From Cristatella mucedo (Eukaryota > Bryozoa > Phylactolaemata > Cristatellidae), in the NCBI GenBank assembly GCA_009760855.2, contig WPIO01000015.1, forward strand, positions 1,528,501 to 1,592,500: a stretch of 64,000 nt of DNA, given 5' to 3'. The notes beneath the pieces are model-generated. The model worked only from the letters and a program-made list of their open reading frames with translations. It made no database searches and was not told the origin of the DNA. The position numbers and the translations under genes are program-made. This document shows positions 8,356 through 54,310 of the stretch, one piece after another. Each line of letters starts with the position of its first letter. Position 1 is the first letter of the stretch.

Positions 8356-10962
8356 TTATGGTAAAATAGCATCAACTGGCACAGCTGCAATCAAGGGCAG
8401 CATACCTGTTGCTGATGTTGTTACTGCTGCAGATATGCTGCCGGTTATGCCATTTGAAGAGTGGCTTAGATTCACGGTTAGAGTTGCATTCGTTATGCCA
8501 GCACCTACCACTGCTGTCGCCGTATTCAATGTAACAGGTTCAGTCTCTCTGTTTGTTCTTGTCGGCATAAGCAAAAGACTACCTCCACTGGTCACGAGGT
8601 CTGCCGAAGACTGTTTGCTCAACTCAGATGAACTTGTGCTGTTCACATTTGCAAAGAAACCTGAAGCATTTTCCTGTTCAGAGAGATAGCCTGCATAGGT
8701 AGTGATCGGGCTAGTAGACATAGCATAACACGACATTACCAAGCTTGCTGCTGATGAAAATTCGACTGCTTTGTCAGCCAAAGTGGCAAGGAGAGATGCA
8801 TTGGCAACGAAAGTAGCTCTGCTTGGAATGATAGAGCTGTTGGCCACATGCATATTTGGACTAATCGTCACTTCATTAGAGAAGTCATTGCCAGCTGCTG
8901 GTTCTAATGAAGTTTCTGCAGCACTACCTGTCCAGCTTCCCGAAACACATGTATTTGCATACGTTGCACTGCCCTGACCAAACTGATCTGCAGTCATTAT
9001 GCTGGGGGTAGTCAGCACAAAAGTCAACAACTCATCGATGCTTGCTACCGATGAAGATGCAATCGCTTTGCCATCCTCAGTGACCAGTTGAGATGCACTG
9101 GCAGAAACAGTATTGCTTTGATAGGCCGAGCCAGCGGAAGCAAATGTTGTTGAGCTCATCGGCCATACAAGAGGGAGTATACTCTGGCCTGACGGTTCTG
9201 GTGGCATTTCTGCTGCTACGGTTGCCGGGATTTTGCTTATAGTTGTAGTGCCAGAAATAACATTGCTATGACTTATTTGAAGTGCAGTGCTTGTGTCTGA
9301 GCCAGACAGCATACCAGTCAACATCTCATCGATGCTTCCTGATGAAGATGCAATGGCTCTGCCACCCCCAACGGCCAGTGGAGATGCAGTGGCAGAAAAT
9401 GTATTGCTTTGATAGGCCGAGCTATTGGTAGCATGTGTGGCTGAGCTAATCGGCATAACAGGAGAAGGTAAAGTCTGGCCTACTGGTTCTGGGGACATTT
9501 CTACAGATATGATTGCCGGGATTTCAGGTACAGCTACAGTCTCAGCAATGCCATTGATTTGAATCATTTGACCTGCAGTGTTTGTGTCGGAGCCAGTCAG
9601 AAGATCAGTTAGCAACTTATCAATGCTTGCTGAAGATGCTGATGCAATCGCTAGACCATCTCCAGTGGTAAGTTGAGATGCAGAAGCAGAAACAGCCGTG
9701 GTTCGATAGGCTGAGCTAGCAGTAGCATATGTTGTTGAGCTAATCGGCATAACAGGAGGGGAAACACTCTGGCCTGATGGATGTGGTGATATTTCTGCAG
9801 CTTCAGTTACCGGGATTTCTGGTAAAATTGCAGTCTCAGAAACGGCATCGCTTTGACTTATTTGAACTGCCGTGCTTGTGTCAGCGCCAATCAGAAGACC
9901 GGTAAACGAGTCATTAATGCTTGCTGGTGATGAGGCAACCACTCCATCAGCCACAGTGCCATGTTGAAATGCAGTGGTAGACATTGCCTTGCTTGGGTAC
10001 AGGGAGCTGTTGGTAGCACACACACTCGGACAAATTAGCATAGCAGCATAGGATGGACTACTGGCTGATAATTTAGACAAGGTTTGTGTTGACGTGGCTA
10101 GCAGGCCTTCAGACACGAGTGTCATCAAAGATTTGGCATTGGTTTGACCAAATTGGTGGACTGTAGTTGTGTCTGAGCCAGTAGATATATGATCTGATAG
10201 AAAGCCAAATCCTGCGATCGACCAAAAAGTGGCTCCTGAAAATGAACTCATGGAGCTGGCAGTAGTAACTTTGCCTCTGGAGGTGGCAATGTTTTGATCA
10301 AGGTGATAGGCAGCAGCACTGGCATTCGAACTTTTAAACGCATCCTCTGATGACACAACAGTGCCAACTGCCGATGAGAGGCTTTCTGTTTCTCTGCCTA
10401 CCTGCTGGCTGTCAGGCAGTGGAGACTGTGTGCAGTTGTACAAGACTGATTTGTCACTCATTTTAGAAGGGAGTGATGCCATTTCTGAAAATCCTTGCTT
10501 GGCTGCAGCCCCTGCATGGTTGCTAATATTGGCCTGCTCATCCACTGTCACTAAAGCCAAATTACCGCTGCTATAACTCTTAGCATAACTAACTGGAGTT
10601 GCATCACTTTCGAAGCTAGGCTGCTGGCCGCCGGCTGATAAGCCGGTCCTGTTCTGCACTGAGGAGTATATTGACTGAAAGTCCATTGAGCTGCTGCTGT
10701 TGGAACGAAGGTCAATTGTAGAGCTAGGTTGAAAAGAGTCAATCATTTGCTCAGTCACTGAGCTCTTTACTTCAAAAAGACCAGACGTTGATGCAGCTAT
10801 AATTGTGACATCCGGCAGCTCAATCGTAGCCGAGCTTCCTGGAGACGCCGACGTCACCTCTACTTGATAGGTGCTGTTGTAACCAGTTGCTGGTATCGGC
10901 GATCCTTCTATCTCGTTGGCTGACAACAAACAAGCTAATAACCAAAGAAGCCTCGGGGTCAT
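8356..10962 (-). CDS. Secreted Ser/Thr-rich mucin-like protein, 868 residues
   Basis: An uninterrupted 868-codon frame begins with a signal peptide (MTPRLLWLLACLL, cleavage near residue 20) and is dominated by Ser, Thr, Ala and Gly. At least 14 N-glycosylation sequons (for example N29, N88, N104, N145, N176) and a very high hydroxyl content suggest a heavily glycosylated extracellular protein. Residues about 246-735 form roughly five diverged repeats of ~98 residues, each with a GSDTxTAxQ-like element and then SPEPxGQ and ISSTTxATxSSAY elements; the middle three are closest. Only about five Cys follow the signal peptide. There is no clear transmembrane helix or strong GPI tail. A 3' splice-like site (TTATCTTTAG) lies at 10970-10971, 8 nt before the ATG, so a 5' UTR intron is likely. 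A donor-like CAG|GTATGC at 8405-8406 would remove the last 16 residues and allow further exons. AATAAA at 8121-8126 fits an unspliced end. I recognise no named family. Confidence 0.78.
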   Translation of the reverse strand: MTPRLLWLLACLLSANEIEGSPIPATGYNSTYQVEVTSASPGSSATIELPDVTIIAASTSGLFEVKSSVTEQMIDSFQPSSTIDLRSNSSSSMDFQSIYSSVQNRTGLSAGGQQPSFESDATPVSYAKSYSSGNLALVTVDEQANISNHAGAAAKQGFSEMASLPSKMSDKSVLYNCTQSPLPDSQQVGRETESLSSAVGTVVSSEDAFKSSNASAAAYHLDQNIATSRGKVTTASSMSSFSGATFWSIAGFGFLSDHISTGSDTTTVHQFGQTNAKSLMTLVSEGLLATSTQTLSKLSASSPSYAAMLICPSVCATNSSLYPSKAMSTTAFQHGTVADGVVASSPASINDSFTGLLIGADTSTAVQISQSDAVSETAILPEIPVTEAAEISPHPSGQSVSPPVMPISSTTYATASSAYRTTAVSASASQLTTGDGLAIASASSASIDKLLTDLLTGSDTNTAGQMIQINGIAETVAVPEIPAIISVEMSPEPVGQTLPSPVMPISSATHATNSSAYQSNTFSATASPLAVGGGRAIASSSGSIDEMLTGMLSGSDTSTALQISHSNVISGTTTISKIPATVAAEMPPEPSGQSILPLVWPMSSTTFASAGSAYQSNTVSASASQLVTEDGKAIASSSVASIDELLTFVLTTPSIMTADQFGQGSATYANTCVSGSWTGSAAETSLEPAAGNDFSNEVTISPNMHVANSSIIPSRATFVANASLLATLADKAVEFSSAASLVMSCYAMSTSPITTYAGYLSEQENASGFFANVNSTSSSELSKQSSADLVTSGGSLLLMPTRTNRETEPVTLNTATAVVGAGITNATLTVNLSHSSNGITGSISAAVTTSATGMLPLIAAVPVDAILP

Positions 10963-11093
10963 AACGAACCTAAAGATAAAAGATTTGTTAAAGACTTTTG
11001 GTTCAGCTGAGATCTCAAGTGTTTTGGACTGTGAACATACTCATACTAATAATGAGCTTTTTGTAAAGCATCTAAAGATAATTTAATCTCTAC

Positions 11094-12060
11094 AATAATA
11101 ATAATAATAATAATAATACTCTTGATAGAAGATATAATATAATATATAATATACCCTCAGAGAATATATAATAATATAGAATAATAATATAATATACCCT
11201 CAGAGAACTCAATCTCTTTCTAGGCCCTTCACATTTGCTGCGAAAGGAAGCGCGATTGAATGGCGAGTAATATCATGCTTAATAAACAGGATTAACAAGG
11301 TTAGGGGTGACATGCACAGGGTCAGCATGCAAATGTGGTTAGTGGCAGCATGCAACAGTGTCAGCACGCATTAGCAAATAAAGGAAGAATCACAGGGACC
11401 CACTAAATGCTGTCCCAAATAGGTACGTTTAAGGCTCTTGAAAGCTTGCTGCAAGAGAAGCAATAACCACTCGTTGACGACAGTCAAATTATCATGCGAA
11501 GGCACTCAAATCACCCAAGAAGATAACTTTGGTAACTGACTGGCAGGACCTCCGGTTAGAGATAAGCATCTATACCGCAACAGTAAGTATTTCACCTAGT
11601 AAAAAAGACAAGTTTATCGGGGCAATATATACAAACATGCTGCTGTTGCCCCTAACCACGACCTGGCCAGTTTAGTAGCACACAATAGCACAACAGAATA
11701 ACTCATTGGAAGAGAGTAAATGTATGTGGGACAGGTAGGTTTTTAGCTTATTTTTTATTTTAGTCAAATCAGGTGACGTGATGTCAGTCGATAGTGAGTT
11801 CTAAGCTTTGGGAAGCACAGGGAACTTAAGAAGCATTTGGTTGCAACTGAAGGCACATTCTCCACGAGATTTGAAGTTAGTTAGGGGCATACGAAATCGG
11901 CTAGAGTCAGAAGAGTAGGTGGTGCGACTGAAAGTCTGATGTGAGACTAATTCAGATAGGAGGAGAAAGAAGGGACCTAAAGGTGAGTGACAAAATCTTG
12001 AAGTCGATATGATGCATGATGGAAAATAAGTAACGTACTTAATTAACAGACAAATCGAAA
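11094..12060 (-). mobile_element. LINE-1w 3' region, with internal disruption
   Basis: An (ATA)n tail at 11094-11118, AT-rich slippage, then the family 3' end (CTCAGAGAACTCAATCTCTT) and C-terminal coding remnants to about 12050. Unrelated sequence interrupts around 11430-11740. Confidence 0.7.
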
Positions 12061-12349
12061 TTAAACCTAAAAGGACGATCTGACCAGTTGATCATAAAAT
12101 CAATCCTCCCGAGCCTGTGCATACAACCATTAATGTCAGGAAGGCAGAGGTGTCAGCTTCACATCACCCAGGAATTGCATATCTCAAAAGGTTTTAATTG
12201 AAGTGCAGTGAGCTCCAACAGTTTGATGCAGCTCACTTACAACACGTGATTGGTTCAAGATTAGGGAACGACGACAAGCTCAGAAGAAAAGTGCTAATCA
12301 TATATGCCTCCACCGACGGTAAATACTTGACAGATATTAGGATTGGATA

Positions 12350-12540
12350 CAAATGCTGACTGCATGCTGACCCTGTGCATTTCACCCCTAACCACGTTAT
12401 TCACGTTGTTTATCAAGCATGATATTACTCATCGTTCAATCGCGCTTCCATTTGCAGCAAATGTAAAGCGCCTAGAAAGAGATTGAGTTCTCTGAGGGCG
12501 CTTTATCAAGTGATTAATATTACTATTATATTACAAACCT
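12350..12540 (+). mobile_element. LINE-1w 3' tail
   Basis: Contains CATGCTGACCCTGTGCAT and the terminal stem-loop AGCGCCTAGAAAGAGATTGA with its partner GAGGGCGCT, then ATT-rich tail. It is inverted relative to the copy at 11.1 kb. Confidence 0.85.
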
Positions 12541-13190
12541 CTCAAATGTGTCTACTAATTTTCTCGATCTGTGAATTCTACGCAATGCTTCATCTTGGAA
12601 ATCTGGCATTCAGAAGAAAATGAGAGCCTTAGACCGAGACACAAAGCCATGAAATCTCTATATCATTGAACAGCAAAAGAATCAATAACCTAATAAAAAG
12701 AGATAAACAGAATTGCTGCTATCGGCCATGGCAGCTGCGATAACTCTGCTGCGGGCATTCATGTTTATTTGCTTTAGCACGCTTGTCTGAAGCACCGGAC
12801 CGTGCACACCATTAGCCCACGGTTATTTATTATCTGGCAGCCTGCTATAAAGCTCCTTTACAAGTTCTCCCATGGTGCTAATCATATGATCTATTATTAA
12901 TAGTATAATTGCTAATAGACTCAAAGCCACGGCTGATTACTATTAAACCTGTGTCAGAGATAGTATGGCTGGGCCAGCTAACACCATGCTATCAAACAAC
13001 TCTATTGAATATGAATCAAGCATGCATAATTCACATCAAACCTAGTCTCTCCTCAGCATCTTCCAACTCTAAACCATAGCCAACCAGCAAGCCATGTAAA
13101 GACCACGCTAGGCCTCAACCCCTCAGCAAAAATGGCAATACTTCCTCTTTCTCGTACTGTTTTATCGAACTAATTCAGCAGCAGCTAATA
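12541..13190. other. No gene seen
   Basis: AT-rich sequence with no recognised repeat or exon. Confidence 0.5.
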
Positions 13191-13194
13191 AAAA

Positions 13195-13312
13195 TATGCG
13201 ATTCATTTGTAGAGCACCCTAAGAGAACCTAATCTCTATCCAAGCGATTCACATATGCCAAACGGCTCGAGCCCACGACCTCGATCATAACAGGCGAGTA
13301 CCTTACCCCTGG
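13195..13312 (-). repeat. SINE-B copy 1
   Basis: Minus-strand copy with GGGCTCGAGCC-like B box region, the head containing AGGGGTAAGGTACTCGCC, and the 3' AGATTAGGTTCTCTTAGGGTG hairpin. Confidence 0.75.
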
Positions 13313-14340
13313 GCCAAACATAATGGGCACTTAAGTCACACACAACGTCCTTAGCAGACGCTCATGCAAATACCAGCAGTTTCACTGAAAGCATGAGCTC
13401 ACATTGAGAGAACCATAGGGCAACTTGAGCTAGAGCTCCCACCGGTTTCGTTCGCTTTAACATTCAAGCAACACGAACTCTCTTCCCATCCCCCTTATAG
13501 TGTGTGGGGGAGGGAGATTATGATTCTTGCCTAACCTTCAGCTGTCAACCTCGGCTTTAGGAAATGGGTACAGTAGACCAGATTGAGGTGGCATACTAAA
13601 GGCGAATAGGCCATCAGTAGACGATCCACAATGCCTGACAGTATTCGACAATTTGGGGTATATGATTTAGACGTAGCTTGTGAATGGTCGAGATTCGTGA
13701 TCGCGTTGGCTGACTACGCCTCTCCGCAACGGTTGGTGGGCTGAGTATCCCTCTCAGCTACGGCTGACAACCAACATGTATCTAAGATGCAGCTGATGAG
13801 CTACACATGCATGCAGATGACTCGGCTATGATGAGCTGCACAATGCATGCCTTGTACGCAGGAGACTCGGCAAACCATTCTGACGCAAGTGCTTATTATG
13901 TTGCACTTGTTTTATGGTTTCTAACCATTCTACAAATTGAACGGCGGATGGCTTCACCTAAGCATTCCAGATCATAGATCATAGCAAGGCGATTCACATG
14001 TTAACTCCTGAGCTGTGTATGATGTGGATGGTCGCGCTCAATCATGTGGGACTGCGGTAACCCGTCACGGTACAATCGTGCGGCACTGCTACACGAAAGA
14101 AGAAAGGGGGTAAATACATACATATATATAAAGGACCAGATCTTGGAGTATATTCCTTTCTGCTTATGAAAATTGGATTTAACAAATGCGTACTTTTTTT
14201 AGCGGAAAAGAGATTATGTATGAAAATGCGAACTAGCTCTAGAACCGCAGAACTATCAGCAAGAAACCTTCCCTAAATCAACACTTCTGAGCAGGGGTTG
14301 CGGAGCGATTTCACAGCATTAAAACCTAAATTTGCTTACA
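13313..14340. other. No gene seen
   Basis: No feature recognised on either strand. Confidence 0.5.
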
Positions 14341-14359
14341 TTATCTGAATCTACCAGCG

Positions 14360-14500
14360 ATGAAGACCACCGCCGCTAGCTTTCCAGGAGAGCCGTCGAC
14401 GCCGTGCAGTAGTTGCCGGCGTCCTTACCCGCGGTGCTCAGCGAGGTTGATCCTCAAGCTTAACCTCCCAAGCATCACGCGTGACGTTTGGTCTCCCTAG
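14360..14500 (+). CDS. Short GC-rich open frame, 46 codons
   Basis: ATG-started frame (MKTTAASFPGEPSTPCSSC...) in an isolated GC-rich patch within AT-rich DNA. It has four Cys but no signal peptide or known motif. It could be a first exon or a CpG-rich regulatory patch. Confidence 0.15.
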   Translation: MKTTAASFPGEPSTPCSSCRRPYPRCSARLILKLNLPSITRDVWSP

Positions 14501-14509
14501 ATACGCGAA

Positions 14510-15165
14510 GCTACTACTGCCACCCAAAGACGTTACAAATGATGTAATTTCTGAGACTCCATTCGGTAGCAGAAAATTGTTTTAATCCTTTGCTATAGCT
14601 TCGGTCGAGAGGGGGACTGGGCCGCATACAACCATTACGGTACCGTGAGTTTTCTTAAGAATTGGGATAGAAATGTCGCAATCGAAAAAACTTAACGGTT
14701 TTATAGGAGAAAAGGACATTTTTTCAACTCGTAAATTTTGCCTGAAAAATATAAACTAATTTCTCCTTAGAATATCTCATTGGCTCCTTCCTCCTGGGAT
14801 TGAGACGGTGCAGGCAACTTTCGCCCTCTAAAATTTTTATTTCGAGTCTTGACAGCTTTTAGCCGGATTAGAGAAACTTATCATTAAGTCAACACTCTTC
14901 AGCATGAGCCGAGAACTTATGCTTCAGTGGCTACTCGGCGAGCATTAGGTAACGAACAACGACTGACTCTCACAACCTATAGACGGCCTTGAATTCTTCG
15001 CATTCATAGGTGCTATTTAAATACCGCACTGCTGCTTTCTATGGGCGGGGTACTCAGAGTCAGATCGCTAAATCTACATCAAACGGCTTCAGCAATTATT
15101 CTGGTCGCCATCTTTCACTTCTTTAGATTAATAAAAGTTGCAGCTTTACAAATATATTACAAAGT
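14510..15165. other. No gene seen
   Basis: No feature recognised on either strand. Confidence 0.5.
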
Positions 15166-15172
15166 TAATGCT

Positions 15173-15329
15173 TAGCTGAATCAACAGCCTCATTTAGATA
15201 GCAGTAGAAGAGCCTAGGCAGACAGCCGGCACTGCTGTTGCAGTGGGCAAAATAGGATCGCCCACTACAGGATTCGAACCTGCGACCTGGGTCGTTTAGT
15301 GCGAGTACCTTACCTTGGGGCTCAGACCC
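15173..15329 (-). repeat. SINE-C copy 4
   Basis: Minus-strand copy with B box GGTTCGAATCC and a diverged head (CCCAAGGTAAGGTACTCGC). Confidence 0.85.
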
Positions 15330-15621
15330 TTCGAAAGTTTTCAAAACTTTATTTAGACTCTTTTGAATGTCCCTGTTCACGGAAATATTTAGTAAGAAGC
15401 GAAAGTCGTATACATGGATTTGAAGAGAAACCAGACAGCGGGTCACAGTGTAGCTCGATGAATGATAAGAGGTGCCACCCGAGCGCACAGAGCCATTCAC
15501 CGGTTAGCAAATTCCATTTTCATGTCGTAACCTGGTTGCTCGACAAAACCACCCAGTGGCTACTTATACCTCTTTGCATAAACAATACCGGGTTGTTTGC
15601 TGAATTGACGAGTGACTGAGC

Positions 15622-15623
<2 letters not shown>

Positions 15624-15707
<84 letters not shown>

Positions 15708-15716
15708 GAGAGAGAG
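15624..15716. repeat. (GA)n microsatellite, ~90 bp
   Basis: Almost pure GA with one GACA interruption near 15700. Confidence 0.98.
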
Positions 15717-15944
15717 CTGGACAGCAAGAGAAAGTGTAGTAAGAATTCTTAAAGTAGCCCTTAATGACCAAGCTTTACTTACGCAGCAGTCGTCTCAAAA
15801 TACTGAAGCAATATGAGACCGTGAACTGGCAAATTTCCTTGATAAACTAACGCAGCTGAATCCTCGGACCACCGTTTAGCTTGGACGAGACTTTGGGCTA
15901 CATCGCCAACATGCGCTACATGACCAACTGCCACTAACTCCACT

Positions 15945-16122
15945 TGCATGCTGACCCTGTGCATGTCACCCCTAATCACGTTGTCCATGTTGTTTAAAAA
16001 GCATGATATTACTCACCATTCAATAGCGTTTCCCTTTGCCGCAAATGTGAAGCGCCTAGAAGGAGATTGAGTTCTCTAAGGGCACTTTATCAAGTGCATT
16101 ATTATTATTATATTATTATTAT
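15945..16122 (+). mobile_element. LINE-1w 3' tail
   Basis: 3' terminal ~175 bp with stem-loop and (ATT)n tail. Confidence 0.85.
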
Positions 16123-16204
16123 TAGCCAAAGATCGCGAGTGGGACGAATTCAAGGCACACTCAAGTCTGCCTACTTTCAGCAATGTATAAATTAAAAACC
16201 TCGG

Positions 16205-16350
16205 CGATTTCACAGCCTGATTTAAAAAACGGCAGAGGAGCTCTAGTGGCTATTCCTTTTGCTTTCGGTGGGCAATGTAGAATAGCCGGCTGCGGGACCC
16301 AAACCCAAGACCAGGTTTGTGAAGGCAACCGCTTCCCCCATAGGCTACTA
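16205..16350 (-). repeat. SINE-C copy 5, degenerate
   Basis: Recognisable tail CAGCCTGATTTAAA, central part and head AAGCGGTTGCC but with many substitutions. Confidence 0.55.
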
Positions 16351-16470
16351 ACATAGCAAACGGGCACTGCATACGCTACATCAAAGTTGGTCATGCATTT
16401 GCGTCGTTCAGTCTCGGCTTCTGCAATTCATAATCAAACAAGTTGACTTCAAGGTTCTGTCACTGACTTA

Positions 16471-18010
16471 ATAATAGTATTAATAATTATAATGCACTTG
16501 ATAAAGCACCCTCAGAGAACTCAATCTCTTTCTAGGCGCTTTATATTTGCTGCTGAGGGAAACGCAATTGAATGGTGAGTAATATCATTCTTGATAAATA
16601 ACATGAATAACATGGTTAGGGGTGACATGCACAGGGTCAGCATGCAAATGTGGTTAGTGGCAACATGCACGGTGTCAGCACGCATAAGCACATGAAGGAC
16701 GAATCACAGGGACCCACTAAATGCTGTCCTAAATAGGTGTTTTTAAGTTCTTTTTAAATGTGGTCAAGTCAGGGGATGTTCTGACGCAAGTCGGGAGGGA
16801 GTTCCAGGCTTTGGGAGCATACGAGCTAAATGCACGGTCTCCAAAGGATTTGAGGTTTGTAAGAGGTATTGGTAAACTGTTGGATTCCGAAAAGCGGGTG
16901 GTAAGATGCTTGGCCTGGTGGGGAAGTAGATCTGAGAGATAGGCTGGAGCCAAAAAATAGTGACCTAAAAGTGAGCGACAAAGCCTTGAAGTAGATCCAT
17001 TGCTTGAATGGTAGCCAGTGCAGGTCGGTGGGAAGTGACGTGATGTGGCAACTTCGCAGCTCACGACAGACAAGCCTTGCTGAGGAGTTTTGCACCAGCT
17101 GTAATCGCCTGATTGCACATGCCGGTAGGCCAGCAAGCAGTGAGTTACAGAAGTAAAGACGGGATGTCACAAATGCATGACCAACTTAGACGTGGTATCC
17201 TTATCTAAACAAGCCCAAATTTTAGCAATGTTATGTAGCTGAAAGTAGGCAGATTTGACTGTGGTGCTGATGTGGTCGTCTAACAAGAGGTCACCTTGGA
17301 ACATGACACCTAGATTTCGAGCTGACTCAACTGGAGATATGCTGGCAGAGCCAATTTTGAGCATCAGCCGTTCCAGTTTCTGAACCACACTGGGTTTGCC
17401 CATAACTAGTAAGTTAGTTTTATCATCGTTTAGTTTTAGAAAATTTGCTGCCATGCATGTGCAGATGTCATCAATACATGTAGCAAATGAGTTTAGAGAA
17501 TTTAAGTTGCTCGAAGGCTGGGAGGGATCGAAGCAAAGGTACAACTGAGTGACATCCGCATAGAAGTGAAAGCCTAGATTGTGCTTGGCAATCACATCAG
17601 CAAGAGGGAGAGTATAAACCGTGAAAAGAACCCGACGTAGAACGGAGTCCTGAGGTACCCCATATTTCAGAGGTACCTCAGATGATCTTTGTCCATTCAC
17701 GTCAATACTCTGGAGTCTCCCACTGAGATAGGACCTGAGCCATTGCAGAGCAGTGCCAGTGATGCCCAGGCGAGAGGAGAGGTGCTCTAGAAGAGCTTTG
17801 TGATCGATAGTATCAAAAGCTGCCGAAAGATCGAGCAAAACAAGCAGACACACTACCCATGTCTGCATTCCTAAGTAGGTCGTTGTATACCCGAACCAAT
17901 GCTGACTCTGTGGAGTGATTAGCTCTAAAGCCAGACTGGAACTTACTAGACTTATAGGTCCCTTCATTCTCTTGCTCCAGCCTACTTATCCCCACAGCTT
18001 CCCAATCAGG
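16471..18010 (-). mobile_element. LINE-1w, best-preserved RT relic (L2/CR1-like)
   Basis: The minus-strand frame 17167-17967 encodes RT motif A (LDLSAAFDTIDH), the SYLSGRLQ stretch, a motif B variant (GVPQDSVL for GVPQGSVL) and motif C read as YADV instead of YADD. The upstream FQSGFRANHSTESAL block is in another frame (17813-17995), and the C-terminal part (AFSSYAPKAWNSLP) in frames at 16729-17170. So it is 5' truncated, frameshifted and has a lost catalytic Asp. It ends with the family stem-loop and an ATT-rich tail at 16471. A tiny plus-oriented fragment of the same family adjoins at about 16425-16470. Confidence 0.92.
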
Positions 18011-18019
18011 CTATGCATA

Positions 18020-18900
18020 GTATCACCTACTCTGCTGCCCCTTCTTCGTTAAAAAGCCACTTTTCCCCAACAGTATTTGCTGGGTCCACGTGAGCGGTCC
18101 ATTGTGAGATATTGCATGCTGCCACTAAGCAATTGACTTAACTCGTTAACAGCATATGTACAGTCCATAGAAAATAGAAGCAGTTCTCGTAGGATGCTAT
18201 ACATATGTCATATTAAAGTCATCAGAACTGTTTTGATGCAATCGTGAAGGCCTTTAATAAGCACATTACAAGCCCCCGAAAACCACTGTGTAAGCATGAA
18301 TAAGAAAATTACCAAAAATATGATCTTAAATGGATCTCAAAATAGATGTCCCAAATAGACATTCTTACAAGCTGAACCTTTAATCTGCAAGTTTACATAT
18401 GTGCCATAACGGCATGCACTAGGTGATAACAATTACGATAAGCATAATGGCATTCAATGCAGAAAATAATGCCATTCGATGCAGTAATTTGATCCGAGTC
18501 GTCAATCATGAGAGAGCAACACTGGGCTCTTTGGCGAAGCATGCAGTGTACACTTTACGTGGCATCATACATCTTTAATGTCTCCTTGAATAGCAGCAAT
18601 GAACTCTAATGAGAAAGCATTTCTAGCTAATCCTGTCCGTAGGAAACGACAACACACTTCCTAGGCTGCTGAACTAGGTGCGGTGCATACAAAATAGTAA
18701 AAGAAAATTAAGAAATCAAGCTAACGACTGCAGCTTCGATATGCTTCCGACTTAACAGCTCGCGACGCTGTCAGGTTGACCTACCTGTTTTGCAGTCAAA
18801 GCCACTTGCATTCATTGGTGCCTGGCTGAGACAACACGTTGACCTAATTTCTTTTGTTCACACCGTTACTTTCACAAGAAATTAAAACGCCAAGAAATAC
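18020..18900. other. No gene seen
   Basis: Between the LINE relic and the presumed UBA2 3' end. No recognised feature. Confidence 0.5.
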
Positions 18901-18903
18901 GTA

Positions 18904-18909
18904 TTTATT
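18904..18909 (-). promoter_or_regulatory. Possible UBA2 polyadenylation signal
   Basis: AATAAA on the minus strand, about 380 nt after the UBA2 stop codon. The only canonical hexamer I noticed close downstream. No cleavage site can be confirmed. Confidence 0.45.
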
Positions 18910-19288
18910 CAAGGTTCCCATCCAGGGTTAATGATTAACTCACGAGCCTCTGCCTGGCAGGTGCTCGACTAAGGACGTCGCTAAAACCGTTAGCACCACT
19001 ACTCTCAAAAAGTGGTCATACATATAAGATGTCACCGACAGGTGGTGAAGGAATGAGAGTATAATAAAAGCCAAAAGTAGAGTCGGCTCGGCAAAACCAG
19101 ATGGACACGAGGCTACACATTCGGAGCACATTCTTTCAACGTACATTTTAACTGATGCTGACATAGGACTGCTAAATGAGAAACAAGCCACCATCTATGC
19201 GCACTAGCCTATAAAAAGAACAATGCACGAAGAGACGGTACTTCCGCATTATAATCTGTACATGCTAGAAAATGGTCATACGTAGCAA

Positions 19289-53681
<34,393 letters not shown>

Positions 53682-53747
53682 TTCAACGAGTCCCTAATGT
53701 ACAGCGAGTCCGTTTCGCGGACCGCCAGTCCAATAGATATACGGTAA

Positions 53748-53950
53748 ATGGATGTCGGCCTTGGGTTTACGTTCTGCTGCTTTTCGCGTCGCCACTCCAG
53801 GTAGTTTACATATAGGCCTACGCACACTTGCTAGGCTTACGGGTTAGGCCTATCGCTATAGCGTTCGACAGACATATTAGCCGTGTCTGGAAGCGGCTCC
53901 CAGCTAGATAAGGTTGCCGGCTTCGCTCCGCGTGCTGGGAGGAGTCTATC
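53748..53950 (+). promoter_or_regulatory. GC-rich 5' flank of UBA2, possibly divergent
   Basis: CpG-containing sequence directly upstream of UBA2. On the plus strand it has a short ATG frame (18 codons from 53748) ending at a donor-like CAG|GTAGTT, and a further open stretch near 53883. This could be a bidirectional promoter, but no TATA box or initiator was identified. Confidence 0.25.
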
Positions 53951-54310
53951 TGATCTCATAGGAGGTTACCCAGAGGTGACCAACAAAGGTAGTTCTAGAG
54001 ATGAAGCTTGCTTACATGCATTCTGGATTTTGATTCGCTGCTGCGGGTGGTTTTGTTGCACTCTCGGTACCGCCTCGAGTCGTTGTGCAAGTGGGCTGCG
54101 TCGCTCGCTGATCGATGTTCTATGAGGCGGCGGGATGTGCTCTTAGCGATTTATATTACGTGGGGCGGTTGGGATGTGCGGTTGGTGATTGTTGTAACGC
54201 GGGACCAGTCGCGAGAAGGGCAAGAGTTCGATGAGCTCGATGGGAGAAGATGCTATCGTTCTGCCTGCTCTGTACGTAGTTGAATAATGTCGTACTGTTG
54301 ATTGTAGATA

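Noticed and set aside
16471-18010. Active non-LTR retrotransposon
   Set aside because: Frameshifts, a 5' truncation and YADV in place of YADD show it is dead; no intact copy is present in the window.
18940-19194. 84-codon minus-strand frame just after the UBA2 stop
   Set aside because: It lies in the presumed UBA2 3' UTR, has no recognisable domain and no splice context; best explained by chance.
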